Positions 33,323-42,261 of a stretch of DNA of 43,623 bases are shown here, one piece after another. The translations under genes and the position numbers were made by a program. This stretch comes from an uncultured Acidimicrobiales bacterium (GTDB taxonomy: Bacteria > Actinomycetota > Acidimicrobiia > Acidimicrobiales > SHLQ01). Within the stretch, counting starts at the first letter, position 1; each line of letters begins with the position of its first letter. Below the pieces are notes generated by a model. That model saw only the letters and a list, made by a program, of their open reading frames with translations. It had not been told where the DNA came from and ran no database searches. The stretch lies in the NCBI GenBank assembly GCA_938002955.1, contig CALLAA010000186.1, positions 1 to 43,623 on the forward strand. The letters are read 5' to 3'.

Positions 33323-35767
33323 ATGAACATCCCGGCATACGAGAACTTTCCCACTAGAGCGCGAACGGTCGTTATCGGCGGCGGAGTCGGTGGCGCGAGC
33401 ACGTTCTACCACCTGACGACCCATGGCTGGAAGGACGTCGTCCTCATCGAGCGCGATGAATGGGCGTCGGGCACTACCTGGCATTCCGCTGGCCAGGTCA
33501 CTCAGTTCGGCACCGTGCAGACAATGGTCGGCCTCAAGAAGTACTCCTGCGAGCTGTACGCCCGCCTGGCGGCGGACCCTGACCGACCCATCACCTACCG
33601 CAGCCACGATGGCGGTATTCGACTTGGCTATGACCAGCAGGACCGCGACGGATATGAGCACTTCGTTGGGATGGCCAAAGGCATGGGGGTCGACTTCGAG
33701 GTCATTGGGCCGCGCGAAATGGCTGAGCGGCATCCGCTGCTCGACGTTACCGGGCTGACCTGCGGGCTTTGGGACCCGGTGGACGGCGACATCGACCCGA
33801 CCGGCCTCGTTGTAGGGCTCGTCCACGCCGGCCGCAAAAACGGCGGCGAAGCGTTCCGGTTCACCGATTGCATCGGCCTCACCGAAACCGCTGATGGATG
33901 GATCGTGCACACAAACCGAGGCGATATCGAGTGCGACAGCATTGTGAACGCTGGCGGATACCGCGTCCATCAGGTCGGGAACTTCTACGGACTCGAACAC
34001 GCCGTGTCGTCGATGGAGCACCAGTTCTTCCTCACCGAGGAACTTCCCGAACTCGAATCGCTCGGACACCGAGTGCCATTGCTTCGAGACCCCGGCGACG
34101 ACTTCTACAGCCGCCAGGAGCACCACGGACTGCTCGTTGGCATCTATGAGCAAGGGTGCAAGACCTGGGGACGAGACAACATCCCGGTCGACTTCGCCAA
34201 CAAGCTCGAGCCGCCAGACCTCGACCGTCTCGAAGACAACATGATGCGGGTCTTCGATCGCCTACCGGTGCTACAAACCGCTGGCATCTCTTCGGTCGTC
34301 AATGGCCCCATCACCTATTCGGGAGACGGCGTGCCCTTGGTCGGTCGTATTCCTGGCCGGCGCAATGCCTATTGCATGCTCGGCCTGCGCGCCGGCGTTG
34401 GTGAAGGTGGCGGTCTCGGCAAGGTTCTCGCCGAGATCATCGTCGATGGCCAGTCCGAGTGGGATACGTGGGTTCTCGACCCCCGCCGCTTCACGCAGTA
34501 CGCGGGCGAAGCATTCGCATCGGCGAAAGCGGTCGAGGAGTATCAGCGCGAGTTCGTCTTCGACCACCCCGACGAGCATCGCCCCGCTGGCCGAAACGCC
34601 AAGACAACACCGCTTACCGAGGTACTTCGCGCACGAGGTGCCGAGTTCGGTGTCATCAACGGCTGGGAGCGAAGCCTGTACTTCCACCCTGCCGACAATG
34701 ACTTCGAACATGTCCCGTCGTTTCGCTACTCGACCTACCACGACCAGGTAGGACGCGAAGCCGTCGCTGTTCGCCAGAACGTCGGTGTCGTCGAGATCAG
34801 CGGCTTCACCCGATTCCTCGTCGAGGGCCCTGGGTGCATTGAGTGGTTCGATCGCCTCTCCGCTGGCCGGATGCCGGCGATTGGGCGTAGTGCTTTGGCC
34901 TATGTCAGCGACGAGAAGGGCCGGTTCTTGTCGGAGTTCACGATCTCACGTCTCACCGAAGACAGTTTCTGGCTCACCAGCGCCGCAGCCGCCGAGTGGC
35001 ACGATCTCGACGTTCTGACCGACGCAAATCCTCCCGAGTCGGTCACGATCTCCAATCTGACGCACGACCACAACGCGGTGATGATCGCTGGGCCGAACGC
35101 TCGGGGCGTTCTCGGTGCGATCACCGACGCACCCCTCGACAACGCGTCGTTCCCGTGGCTGAGCGTTCGCGAGATCGAGATCGCCGGACATCAGGTCGTC
35201 GCCCTCCGCGTGAGCTTTACCGGCGAACTCGGATGGGAGCTGCATATGCCCATGGAGGCCTCGGTTCCCGTATGGGAGGCCGTCCACGCAGCTGGCGCTG
35301 AGCACGGCATTGTCGACTTTGGATTGCTCGCCACCGAGTCGATGCGTATCGAGAAGAGCTATCCGGCGTGGAAGAGCGACCTGCACACCGAGTTCACGGT
35401 GCTCGAAGCCGGCCTCGACCGCTTTGTAAACCTCGAGAAGGACTTTCAGGGCCGCGATGCCATCGTTGCCCAGCGCGATGCCGGTCATCGGCGAGTCTTT
35501 GCGTCGTTAACCGTCGACAACGACATCGCAGCTGCACATATCGGCGACCCGATCATGCACGGCGATGACATCGTGGGTGTGGTGACGAGCGCAGCGTACG
35601 GGCATTCCACTCAGCAGAACATCGCTCTTGGATATCTCGACCCAGCGTTCAGCGCGCCGGGCACGTCGGTCGAGGTTGTCATTATCGGCGACCGCTCGCC
35701 TGCGGTCGTCGAGTCCCATGCGCACTATGACGATGCGCATCTTCGCCCACGGCAGGACGCATCATGA
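33323..35767 (+). CDS. FAD-dependent dehydrogenase with GcvT domain (dimethylglycine/sarcosine dehydrogenase family)
   Basis: An 814-residue protein with the DMGDH architecture. The N-terminal DAO-type FAD domain (about 15-375) has VVIGGGVGGAS, and TTWHSAGQ carries His54 at the position used for covalent FAD attachment in dimethylglycine dehydrogenase. A linker leads to a C-terminal GcvT-like folate-binding domain (about 430-814: EISGFTRFLVEGPG, then FTGELGWELHMP). Such enzymes oxidatively demethylate N-methylated glycines or betaine-derived amines, passing the methyl group to tetrahydrofolate. It is coupled by ATGA to the PhyH gene and divergent from LysR. Dimethylglycine, sarcosine and dimethylproline (from proline betaine) are the main candidate substrates. 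Confidence 0.93.
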   Translation: MNIPAYENFPTRARTVVIGGGVGGASTFYHLTTHGWKDVVLIERDEWASGTTWHSAGQVTQFGTVQTMVGLKKYSCELYARLAADPDRPITYRSHDGGIRLGYDQQDRDGYEHFVGMAKGMGVDFEVIGPREMAERHPLLDVTGLTCGLWDPVDGDIDPTGLVVGLVHAGRKNGGEAFRFTDCIGLTETADGWIVHTNRGDIECDSIVNAGGYRVHQVGNFYGLEHAVSSMEHQFFLTEELPELESLGHRVPLLRDPGDDFYSRQEHHGLLVGIYEQGCKTWGRDNIPVDFANKLEPPDLDRLEDNMMRVFDRLPVLQTAGISSVVNGPITYSGDGVPLVGRIPGRRNAYCMLGLRAGVGEGGGLGKVLAEIIVDGQSEWDTWVLDPRRFTQYAGEAFASAKAVEEYQREFVFDHPDEHRPAGRNAKTTPLTEVLRARGAEFGVINGWERSLYFHPADNDFEHVPSFRYSTYHDQVGREAVAVRQNVGVVEISGFTRFLVEGPGCIEWFDRLSAGRMPAIGRSALAYVSDEKGRFLSEFTISRLTEDSFWLTSAAAAEWHDLDVLTDANPPESVTISNLTHDHNAVMIAGPNARGVLGAITDAPLDNASFPWLSVREIEIAGHQVVALRVSFTGELGWELHMPMEASVPVWEAVHAAGAEHGIVDFGLLATESMRIEKSYPAWKSDLHTEFTVLEAGLDRFVNLEKDFQGRDAIVAQRDAGHRRVFASLTVDNDIAAAHIGDPIMHGDDIVGVVTSAAYGHSTQQNIALGYLDPAFSAPGTSVEVVIIGDRSPAVVESHAHYDDAHLRPRQDAS

Positions 35768-36615
35768 ACGCACCAACCGGTGTCACCGAAGACGACATCG
35801 AGACCTTCTCCAGAGATGGCGTGGTGTGCCTTCGGGGAGTCATCGGACTCGACTGGATCGAGCGGCTCCGAGAAGGCGTGGAGCATACGCTCGCAAATCC
35901 CACCGAGCGGGGGCGCCTCTGGCATCGCGATGACCACGGTCGCGAGTCTCGGTACGACAGTCAGGTGTGGCGTACCCGCCCCGAGTACGGCGACTTCGTG
36001 ATGCACTCGCCGCTCGCCCAGATCGCTGGGCAGCTTATGGAAGCGACGCGGGTCAACTTCTTCTTCGATGCCATGTTTGCCCGCACCCCGGGCACCCAGT
36101 TCCGCACACCGTTTCATCAGGACGAACCGTTCTGGTCGGTCGAGGGATTCCAGACATGCTCGTCGTGGATGCCGCTCGTTCCCGTCGAAGCAGCGAGCGC
36201 GCTCGAAGTGGTTCGGGGTTCGCATCGCTGGGACCAGAAGTACCAACAAACGAACTTCGGCGCGCTGACCGGCGACGCTCGAGATCAGGTGGACTTCGCA
36301 AGCGACGACCTGGTGCCGTTTCCCGACATCGAGGGCGAGCGCGACCGCTACGACATCGCAAGCTGGGATATGGAGCCGGGCGACGTCATGTGCTTCAACG
36401 GTCGAGCGATTCACGGTGGCTCGGGAAACCTCCCCGACGATCGCGAGCTCAAGGTCTTCAATACCAAATGGTGCGGTGACGATGTGCGGGTTCGATTCCG
36501 AGAGACCGGCATGGACCCGGACCACACCGACGCGATGACCATGGTCGGTCTTGCCGACGGCGACCGGCTCGGCACCGACCTCTACCCCACCGTCTGGACT
36601 CGTAACGAACGCTAG
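35764..36615 (+). CDS. PhyH-family 2-oxoglutarate/Fe(II) dioxygenase (copy 1)
   Basis: A 283-residue phytanoyl-CoA dioxygenase-like enzyme with the facial triad His118-x-Asp120 (FHQDEPF) and distal His217 (RAIHGGSG), followed by a basic segment (DDRELKVF) that would bind 2-oxoglutarate. These enzymes hydroxylate an unactivated carbon, or demethylate, with release of CO2 and succinate. It lacks the EctD signature segment, so ectoine hydroxylation is not indicated. The start overlaps the FAD-GcvT stop, pointing to a step on the same substrate. Its stop shares CTAG with the converging second PhyH gene. Confidence 0.9.
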   Translation: MNAPTGVTEDDIETFSRDGVVCLRGVIGLDWIERLREGVEHTLANPTERGRLWHRDDHGRESRYDSQVWRTRPEYGDFVMHSPLAQIAGQLMEATRVNFFFDAMFARTPGTQFRTPFHQDEPFWSVEGFQTCSSWMPLVPVEAASALEVVRGSHRWDQKYQQTNFGALTGDARDQVDFASDDLVPFPDIEGERDRYDIASWDMEPGDVMCFNGRAIHGGSGNLPDDRELKVFNTKWCGDDVRVRFRETGMDPDHTDAMTMVGLADGDRLGTDLYPTVWTRNER

Positions 36616-37475
36616 ATCTCTTTGACGTGGCGGAGCCACAGGCCCGCGCCGGGGCGATCGCCCGGAACGTACGAGCGGTGGCCGAGGAGCTGTTGGACCC
36701 GCGTAGACCGGCCGACCAATGATCCGAGCGGATAGTCGAGCGGGCTCGCCTCTTCTGGGGTTAACCAACCAGCCACCACGCTCAAGTGCATGGCTTTACG
36801 CCACCGGTCGGTGGTTCGATTCGCTCCCCCGCCGTGGAACACATAGCCCGAGTAGACGAGAGCGTCACCTGGTCCAAGCTCGGCCGGCACGGACTCGGCT
36901 TCGGTGAATTGGCTGCCGAGGTCGTCCTGGATATGGCTTCCCGGAACAACTCGTGTAGCCCCAAGTTCTTCGGTTACGTGATCGAGACCGATCATCATGC
37001 TGAGTGTGATCTCGGGCGTGTCAGGGAAGGTACGGCTCAGGTATTCCCACCAGTTGTCGGCGTCACGATGGAGCGCCTGGGCTGGTTCGCCGGGCCCGAT
37101 GTACATCACCTGAGCGGTGTTGAGCCAGTACGTTCCACACGCCGCCAAGAGCTCGGCGTCGGCCAGCGCAGCGAACAGCGGATTGTCGAGCATGTCAAAG
37201 AATGCTGGCGACATACGCCCGAGGCTCGAGAAGCGAATCGTGTTCGCGCCGACGAACGCAGCTCCTGCTGCTCCCATGCCTTGCGTTGCCGATCCGGCTT
37301 CGAAGTCGTTCGCCCACACGTCGGCTGCGCCACTCATCTCGGTGATGGTCGATGCATCGAACATCCCCTCGACGATCACACCGCCATCTCGGTGGAGGGC
37401 TTCGAGCAACATACCGACGTCGGTCGACGCCGAGAACCGTTCGAGATGGCGAGGCGAAGGGTCGCTCGTGCTCAT
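36612..37475 (-). CDS. PhyH-family 2-oxoglutarate/Fe(II) dioxygenase (copy 2)
   Basis: About 287 residues. The iron triad is His136-x-Asp138 (LHRDADNWW) and His214 (YVFHGGGANRT), with Arg in DRWRKAM nearby for 2-oxoglutarate. The enzyme is clearly a different subgroup from copy 1 and contains the Trp-rich DADNWW segment. ATG 37475 is preferred over GTG 37484, which lies 2 nt from the upstream stop. It is the last gene of the minus-strand run choline-sulfatase to PhyH and directly follows the DddP-like gene, so a role in the same catabolism is likely. Substrate unknown. Confidence 0.88.
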   Translation of the reverse strand: MSTSDPSPRHLERFSASTDVGMLLEALHRDGGVIVEGMFDASTITEMSGAADVWANDFEAGSATQGMGAAGAAFVGANTIRFSSLGRMSPAFFDMLDNPLFAALADAELLAACGTYWLNTAQVMYIGPGEPAQALHRDADNWWEYLSRTFPDTPEITLSMMIGLDHVTEELGATRVVPGSHIQDDLGSQFTEAESVPAELGPGDALVYSGYVFHGGGANRTTDRWRKAMHLSVVAGWLTPEEASPLDYPLGSLVGRSTRVQQLLGHRSYVPGDRPGAGLWLRHVKEI

Positions 37476-37486
37476 GGGTTCCACGA

Positions 37487-38809
37487 TTACAGATCGAGCG
37501 ACAGATCCGTGAGGAGCTCCGGACCGTCCTTGGTGACCAAGACCTGGTTCTCGAGCTTGACGCCCTCACCACCAGCTCGTGGACCGACGTAACTCTCGAC
37601 GGTCAGGACCATTCCCGGCTCGAGTACGCCGTCGTAGCCCCAGTCTTCCCAATGCTCGGGCCAGTAGACCTCGGGGTACTCATCGCACTGACCAACACCG
37701 TGGAATTGGCAGCAGTAACGGCGGTACTCGTCCCACGGTGGAGACCACGCGTCGAAGGTGAGTTCGCGAAGCGTGGTACCCGGCCGGAGCATCTCGGTGT
37801 TTCGTTGGATCTGTTCGAGCGCAATGGCGTGGGTTGATGCCTGGGCTGGGCTTGGGGTGCCGCCGCCCACGAGCCATGTCCGCGAGATGTCGACCATCAT
37901 TCCGTACGCGCCGACGAGGTCGGTGTCGTACCCGAGGAGGTCTCCAGCTTCGATCACTCGACTGCTGGCTTCTTGCATCCATGGATTCGTCCTGGGTCCC
38001 GACGCCAGGATCTGTGTCTCGATCCACTCGCCCGCACGCCTGATGTTTCCTGCGTGCAGGATCGACCACACCTCGCGTTCGGTCATTCCCGGTTCCATCG
38101 CCTCCTGCATCTCGCGCATGGTTGTTTGGCACGCATGCGCAGCGCATTTCATGGCGTTGATCTCGTCTTCGCTCTTGATGACTCGAGCGAGTTCCATCAT
38201 CTCCACGCCGTTCCCGACCTCGATCCCGGCCTCAGCGAACCGCTGGTATCCGATCGGGTGGCATTGATCGATCGCGATCCGAGCGTTCTGTCCGACGTGT
38301 TCGGTAATCACGTCGATGATCTCGTCGGCGAACTTGTGTGCTTGCTCAGCCCAACGTGGTCCGGCGAGAAAATAGGTCGAGCCGCGGGCGGGCCTGGTCT
38401 CGGTGACCGCAGGGTTGTGGGCGTTGAGGAACTCACACTCATTGAATTCCCAGACGATGCAGGAACCGTCCATCCCCACCCAGCAGTAGCGGGCGGCATT
38501 GTGCATGACCCAAATCTGCATGTTCGTCGAGTCGGTCGCATAACGGATGTTCATGGGATCCATGAGCAAGGCGCCGTCGTATCCCATCGTTGCCATTTGC
38601 GCTCGTACACGGTCGATCCGGTATTGCCGCATCGCGGGCAGATCCGGGAGTGTGAGTCCCGCCGCCATCCACTCGGCTTCGAGTGCCTCACCAGGACCGA
38701 TATTGAGATGATGCAGGTCGGTGGCTGCCCGATAGACCTCGTTGGAGGCGTCGGCGAGGCTGATGGCGATTTTGGGCTGTTTCGGTGGAGCCGTCTCGTG
38801 CATGACCAT
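37487..38809 (-). CDS. dddP: DddP-like DMSP lyase (M24 metallopeptidase fold)
   Basis: A 440-residue M24/pita-bread-fold protein that resembles Roseobacter DddP over most of its length: AGLTLPDL, NIRYATDSTNMQIW, GEWIETQILASG and VDISRTW. All six DddP-type metal ligands are present: Asp295, Asp297 (YDTD), Asp307 (VDIS), His370 (FHGVG), Glu405 (TVESYVG) and Glu420 (KLENQ). Tyr365 and Asp376 (GQCDE), matching active-site residues reported for Roseobacter DddP as I recall them, are also there. DddP cleaves dimethylsulfoniopropionate to acrylate and dimethyl sulfide. ATG 38809 is preferred; GTG 38815 is possible. Its neighbours are solute-catabolic genes. A related M24 hydrolase function cannot be excluded without assay. 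Confidence 0.82.
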   Translation of the reverse strand: MVMHETAPPKQPKIAISLADASNEVYRAATDLHHLNIGPGEALEAEWMAAGLTLPDLPAMRQYRIDRVRAQMATMGYDGALLMDPMNIRYATDSTNMQIWVMHNAARYCWVGMDGSCIVWEFNECEFLNAHNPAVTETRPARGSTYFLAGPRWAEQAHKFADEIIDVITEHVGQNARIAIDQCHPIGYQRFAEAGIEVGNGVEMMELARVIKSEDEINAMKCAAHACQTTMREMQEAMEPGMTEREVWSILHAGNIRRAGEWIETQILASGPRTNPWMQEASSRVIEAGDLLGYDTDLVGAYGMMVDISRTWLVGGGTPSPAQASTHAIALEQIQRNTEMLRPGTTLRELTFDAWSPPWDEYRRYCCQFHGVGQCDEYPEVYWPEHWEDWGYDGVLEPGMVLTVESYVGPRAGGEGVKLENQVLVTKDGPELLTDLSLDL

Positions 38810-38913
38810 CGTCACATTGTGTCATACCGGCTTGTTCACAACGCCGCCGACCAGAGGAACCAGTCGATCTATTTGCAATCGATATGGGCCCATATCTCGA
38901 GCCGTCTTGTGCG

Positions 38914-40086
38914 CTACTCGATGACCCGGACACCGCGCGGAAAGCTCGTTAGACACTCGACGCCGCTCTCGGTGATCACGGTGGTCTCGCTCATCTCCAT
39001 CCCCCAGTCGTCCATCCACATGCCGAGCATCACGTGGATCGTCATGTTCTGTTCGAGCACGGTCTCTTCGTTTGGTCGAAGGCTGACCGTGTGTTCCCCC
39101 CAGTCCGGGCCGTAGCCAACACCAATTCCGTATCCGATGCGACTGTCCTTGGTGAGTCCGTACTGATCGAGGACGTCTTGCCAGGCGCGATGGACATCGT
39201 GGGCAATCGCACCGGGCCTCATCACGTCGAGTACGGCTTCGAGTCCTTCCTCGACGGCAGCCGCTGTCTCGAACAGCGACGTTGAGCCGCCTCCGAGCTG
39301 CACGGTTCGAGCCAGACCAGCGTTGTATCGCTTGTGGGCACCACCGATCTCAAAGGCGACCGTCTGGCCGGCTTGAAACGGTTCCTCGGTCCACATCGGA
39401 TGCGCGGTTGTGGCAGCTTCGCCAGCCAGAATGAGCGGCGAAAGCGCTGTCAGGTCTCCGGCGAACTCCTCATTGCCCCCGACCTGGGCAGCGACGACAG
39501 CAGCCATAAGGTCACATTGGCGAACCCCGGGAGCGATGTTTTCGTATGCGGCGTTCATTGCGCCTTCGGCGAGCCGGGCCGCTCGGCGCATCACGTCGAC
39601 CTCTGCGTCGCTCTTTACCGTCCGACACCAGTTGACCAGAAGGTCAGCGTCGACCCATCGAGCATTCGGTAGCGCGGATTGCAGCGTGGACAGGGCCTTT
39701 GGTGTGAAGAAGTAGGTGTCGCTTTCGTAGCCGACGACCTTGCCATCGAGCCCCATCTCATGGAGGTACTCGCCGAGCACCTCCATTGGGTGCGTGCCGG
39801 CTCGTTGTACACAATCCTCGGGATAGGGACGAACCTGTTCGTCGGTCAGGTACGTGGTGAACTTCGCCGCCCCCGCATCCATCTTGCGCCCCATCCAGAT
39901 CGGGCCAACATCATGCTGCACCACAACGATCTGTGGCGTATAGAACGACCACGCGTCGTAACCGGTCAGCCAGTTGTGGTTGTTTGGGTCGCCAATGACG
40001 AGTACGTCGAGGCCGCGTCGCGCCATCTCGTTACGCACACTGTCGAGACGTGCATCGAACTCTTCGCGTGCAAAGGGCGGGGCCAT
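38914..40086 (-). CDS. doeA: DoeA-like ectoine hydrolase (M24/creatinase family)
   Basis: A 390-residue creatinase-fold protein closely resembling what I recall of DoeA/EutD of halophilic bacteria: FAREEFDARL start, NWLTGYDAWSFY, PMEVLGEYL, LVNWCRTVKSDAEVDVMRRAAR and GPDWGEHTVSLRPNE. The usual M24 metal aspartates are absent (FEIGGAHKRYNAGLART), as in creatinase and DoeA, so it should be metal-independent. DoeA opens the ectoine ring to N-acetyl-diaminobutyrate. The next genes of that pathway (doeB, doeC, doeD) are not in the window. ATG 40086 lies 5 nt after the upstream PhyH stop. The reading frame happens to stay open far upstream, but that stretch is the PhyH gene in another frame. Confidence 0.83.
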   Translation of the reverse strand: MAPPFAREEFDARLDSVRNEMARRGLDVLVIGDPNNHNWLTGYDAWSFYTPQIVVVQHDVGPIWMGRKMDAGAAKFTTYLTDEQVRPYPEDCVQRAGTHPMEVLGEYLHEMGLDGKVVGYESDTYFFTPKALSTLQSALPNARWVDADLLVNWCRTVKSDAEVDVMRRAARLAEGAMNAAYENIAPGVRQCDLMAAVVAAQVGGNEEFAGDLTALSPLILAGEAATTAHPMWTEEPFQAGQTVAFEIGGAHKRYNAGLARTVQLGGGSTSLFETAAAVEEGLEAVLDVMRPGAIAHDVHRAWQDVLDQYGLTKDSRIGYGIGVGYGPDWGEHTVSLRPNEETVLEQNMTIHVMLGMWMDDWGMEMSETTVITESGVECLTSFPRGVRVIE

Positions 40087-40091
40087 GGGTT

Positions 40092-40976
40092 CTACTTTCG
40101 GTCGTGTTGATGGTCGAAGAGCGACGTGTACCCAGCGCTCCAGTCCGGTGGCAAGGTGAGCGTCATCTCTTCGTGGTGGGCCACACCGGGTTCGACCCCA
40201 CGAACGAGCTGCCCGTGATGTGAGCTTCGATATGGCGCTGCGGTATACGGGAGCGCGTCGGCGGCGGCGAAGGTGATGATCAGCATTGGCCGGCTTCGGT
40301 CGCTGTTGTTGGTTGCGGACCCATGGACGGTGAGTCCGTGGTGGACGCTGACCGTTCCGGCCTTCCCAGTCACGTGTACCGCTCCGTCGAGGTCGAGATG
40401 CGCGAGCCGAGCAGGCTCGATGGCACCGAGCCATTCGCCGGCGTCGTCGTAGTGGGAGTACAGCGTGTCGCGATGACTCCCCGCGACCATGAGCGGAGGG
40501 CCCTGTTCGTCGGTGACATCCTCGAGCGCCACCAAGAACTGGATCGTGCCGGTATTGGTATGTGGGTAGAAGGCCAGATCTTGATGCCACTTGACCGATG
40601 CCCCGCCCCCTGCCCACTTCATGTTGGCGTAGGCCTCGCGAAATCGAACGTTTGCTCCGAGTAGGTCCGCTGCGATGTCGACCAATATCGACGAACTGCA
40701 TAGCTCCCAGAACGCAGCGTGGGTGTCGTCGATGTCGGCGGCTCGTCGCAACCGGGGGTTGTGCGCCGTATGTCCGTGCTCGAGATCGAGGAGATGCGTC
40801 GAGGCCGTTAGCGACCGACTCTGTTCGACAAGCTCGGCGAGACCGTCGCGCAACGGCTGCAACTGTTTCGTATCGAGGAGCTCTGGCAACACGAGGAATC
40901 CGTGCTCGCGAAAAGACGTCCGGCCGTCGTTGCCAACGACGAGTGCTGGCTCTGCGCAGACGTCCTCCCAACGCAC
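40092..40976 (-). CDS. PhyH-family 2-oxoglutarate/Fe(II) dioxygenase (copy 3)
   Basis: A 294-residue phytanoyl-CoA dioxygenase-like enzyme. The triad is His131-x-Asp133 (VKWHQDLAFYPHT) and His218 (HGLTVHGSATN), with SDRSRPM providing the likely 2-oxoglutarate arginine. It differs from the other two copies in the residues around the triad and again lacks the EctD motif. GTG 40976 is the start, 6 nt after the stop of the cystathionine gamma-synthase-like gene. It lies directly before the DoeA-like gene, so a hydroxylation or demethylation before ring opening is conceivable, but the substrate is unknown. Confidence 0.88.
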   Translation of the reverse strand: MRWEDVCAEPALVVGNDGRTSFREHGFLVLPELLDTKQLQPLRDGLAELVEQSRSLTASTHLLDLEHGHTAHNPRLRRAADIDDTHAAFWELCSSSILVDIAADLLGANVRFREAYANMKWAGGGASVKWHQDLAFYPHTNTGTIQFLVALEDVTDEQGPPLMVAGSHRDTLYSHYDDAGEWLGAIEPARLAHLDLDGAVHVTGKAGTVSVHHGLTVHGSATNNSDRSRPMLIITFAAADALPYTAAPYRSSHHGQLVRGVEPGVAHHEEMTLTLPPDWSAGYTSLFDHQHDRK

Positions 40977-40982
40977 CTTCGT

Positions 40983-42164
40983 CTACCGATCGAGCGCCTG
41001 GGCGAGATCTGCCAGGAGGTCGCCGGTGTCTTCGATACCGGCCGAGTACCGGACAAGCCCTTCGGGGATTCCGAGCGCTGCTCGTTCTTCGGGGGTGCAT
41101 TCGACGTGACTGGTCGTTGCTGGTGGTCCGACCGTGGTCTCGACGGCACCGAGGTTCGCAGCACGATGTGCCATCTGGAGATGGGGCAGGAATTCCTTGA
41201 CCGCCTCTAGTCCGCCGTCGATCGCAAAGCTCAACATGCCACCGAAGCCGGTCATCTGCGACGCCGCTATGTCGTGTTGTGCGTGCGAGACCAGACCCGG
41301 ATAGTTCACCTTCGCGATTCGATCATGGGCGTCGAGGAACGTGGCCACTGCCATAGCGTTTTCGGCTTGTCGTTTCACCCGCAGGTCGAGCGTCTTCATA
41401 CCGCGCAACAGCAAGTAGGCGGCCATTGGATCGAGGGTTGCGCCGTTGATCTCTCGATACTGGTACACCTTCTTGACCAGCTCGGCGTCGCCGACCACAA
41501 CCCCACCGAGGGCATCGGCGTGACCGCCAAGAAACTTGGTCGCGGAGTGCACGACGAGATCGGCACCGAGCGAGAGCGGCAGTTGGTTGATCGGCGTAGC
41601 GAACGTGTTGTCCACCACGACGGTGGCGTCTACGGCATGGCCCGCCGCGATCAGGCGCCGGAGGTCGAGCACCTTGAGCGTCGGGTTGGTCGGAGTCTCG
41701 AGATAGAGCATGTTGCAGCCCTTGGCAACTTCGGCCTCGATCGCCTCGGTGTCGGTCGTGTCGACGAGCGTGCACTCGATTCCAAAGGCGGGAAGGAACT
41801 CGGTGAACAACAGGCTGGTTCCGCCGTAGGTGTCCTTTACCGAGACGACCCGACTGCCCGGCCGAAGCAGGGCGTGCAACATGTTGGAGATGGCGGCCAT
41901 GCCGGTCGACGCGGATGTGGCCGCCGCACCGCCTTCGAGGAGCCGCACCTTCTCCTCGAACACCGCGACTGTTGGGTTCGTGTTGCGCCCGTAGATATGC
42001 CCCTCAGCCTTGCCGGTCGCGACGTCGTACCACTCGTCGAAGTCCGGGTAACCAAAGGCGACGCTATGCACCACGGGCACCTGGGTAGCCCGGTCGAGCA
42101 GATACCGATCCTCGCCTCCCCAAACGGCTTGTGATGCTTGCGAACGCGGCTGGGAATCAGGCAC
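40983..42164 (-). CDS. Cys/Met metabolism PLP-dependent enzyme (cystathionine gamma-synthase/lyase family)
   Basis: A 393-residue fold-type I PLP enzyme. It shows YGRNTNPT (Tyr and Arg that hold the phosphate of the neighbouring subunit), [44 protein letters not shown] and the PLP lysine in SATKFLGGH, ending with the usual VRYSAGIED. The YGGT segment has Gly where methionine gamma-lyase has its characteristic Cys, so cystathionine synthase/lyase or another thiol-transfer activity is more likely than methionine gamma-lyase. GTG 42164 follows AAGGGGGAG. In this cluster it may handle sulfur from an organosulfur solute. Confidence 0.9.
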   Translation of the reverse strand: MPDSQPRSQASQAVWGGEDRYLLDRATQVPVVHSVAFGYPDFDEWYDVATGKAEGHIYGRNTNPTVAVFEEKVRLLEGGAAATSASTGMAAISNMLHALLRPGSRVVSVKDTYGGTSLLFTEFLPAFGIECTLVDTTDTEAIEAEVAKGCNMLYLETPTNPTLKVLDLRRLIAAGHAVDATVVVDNTFATPINQLPLSLGADLVVHSATKFLGGHADALGGVVVGDAELVKKVYQYREINGATLDPMAAYLLLRGMKTLDLRVKRQAENAMAVATFLDAHDRIAKVNYPGLVSHAQHDIAASQMTGFGGMLSFAIDGGLEAVKEFLPHLQMAHRAANLGAVETTVGPPATTSHVECTPEERAALGIPEGLVRYSAGIEDTGDLLADLAQALDR

Positions 42165-42261
42165 CGCTCCCCCTTGGAGTCGTGGCTACGGAAAAAGTTT
42201 CCTCACGTTACACCCGGCACCGATCTTCCTACGAGTGGGAAGGCTCTCGCCCCAACGGTGC

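Noticed and set aside
35764-40976. Ectoine hydroxylase EctD among the PhyH proteins
   Set aside because: None of the three carries the characteristic EctD segment around the first iron histidine, despite the DoeA-like neighbour.
38914-41100. A 728-codon open frame suggesting a large fusion upstream of the DoeA-like protein
   Set aside because: The DoeA family begins at the ATG at 40086. The upstream part has Arg/Ser-rich shadow composition and overlaps the well-supported PhyH gene in another frame.
40983-42164. Methionine gamma-lyase
   Set aside because: The segment equivalent to the gamma-lyase Cys motif reads TYGGT, so the enzyme fits cystathionine gamma-synthase/lyase better; only the family is called.
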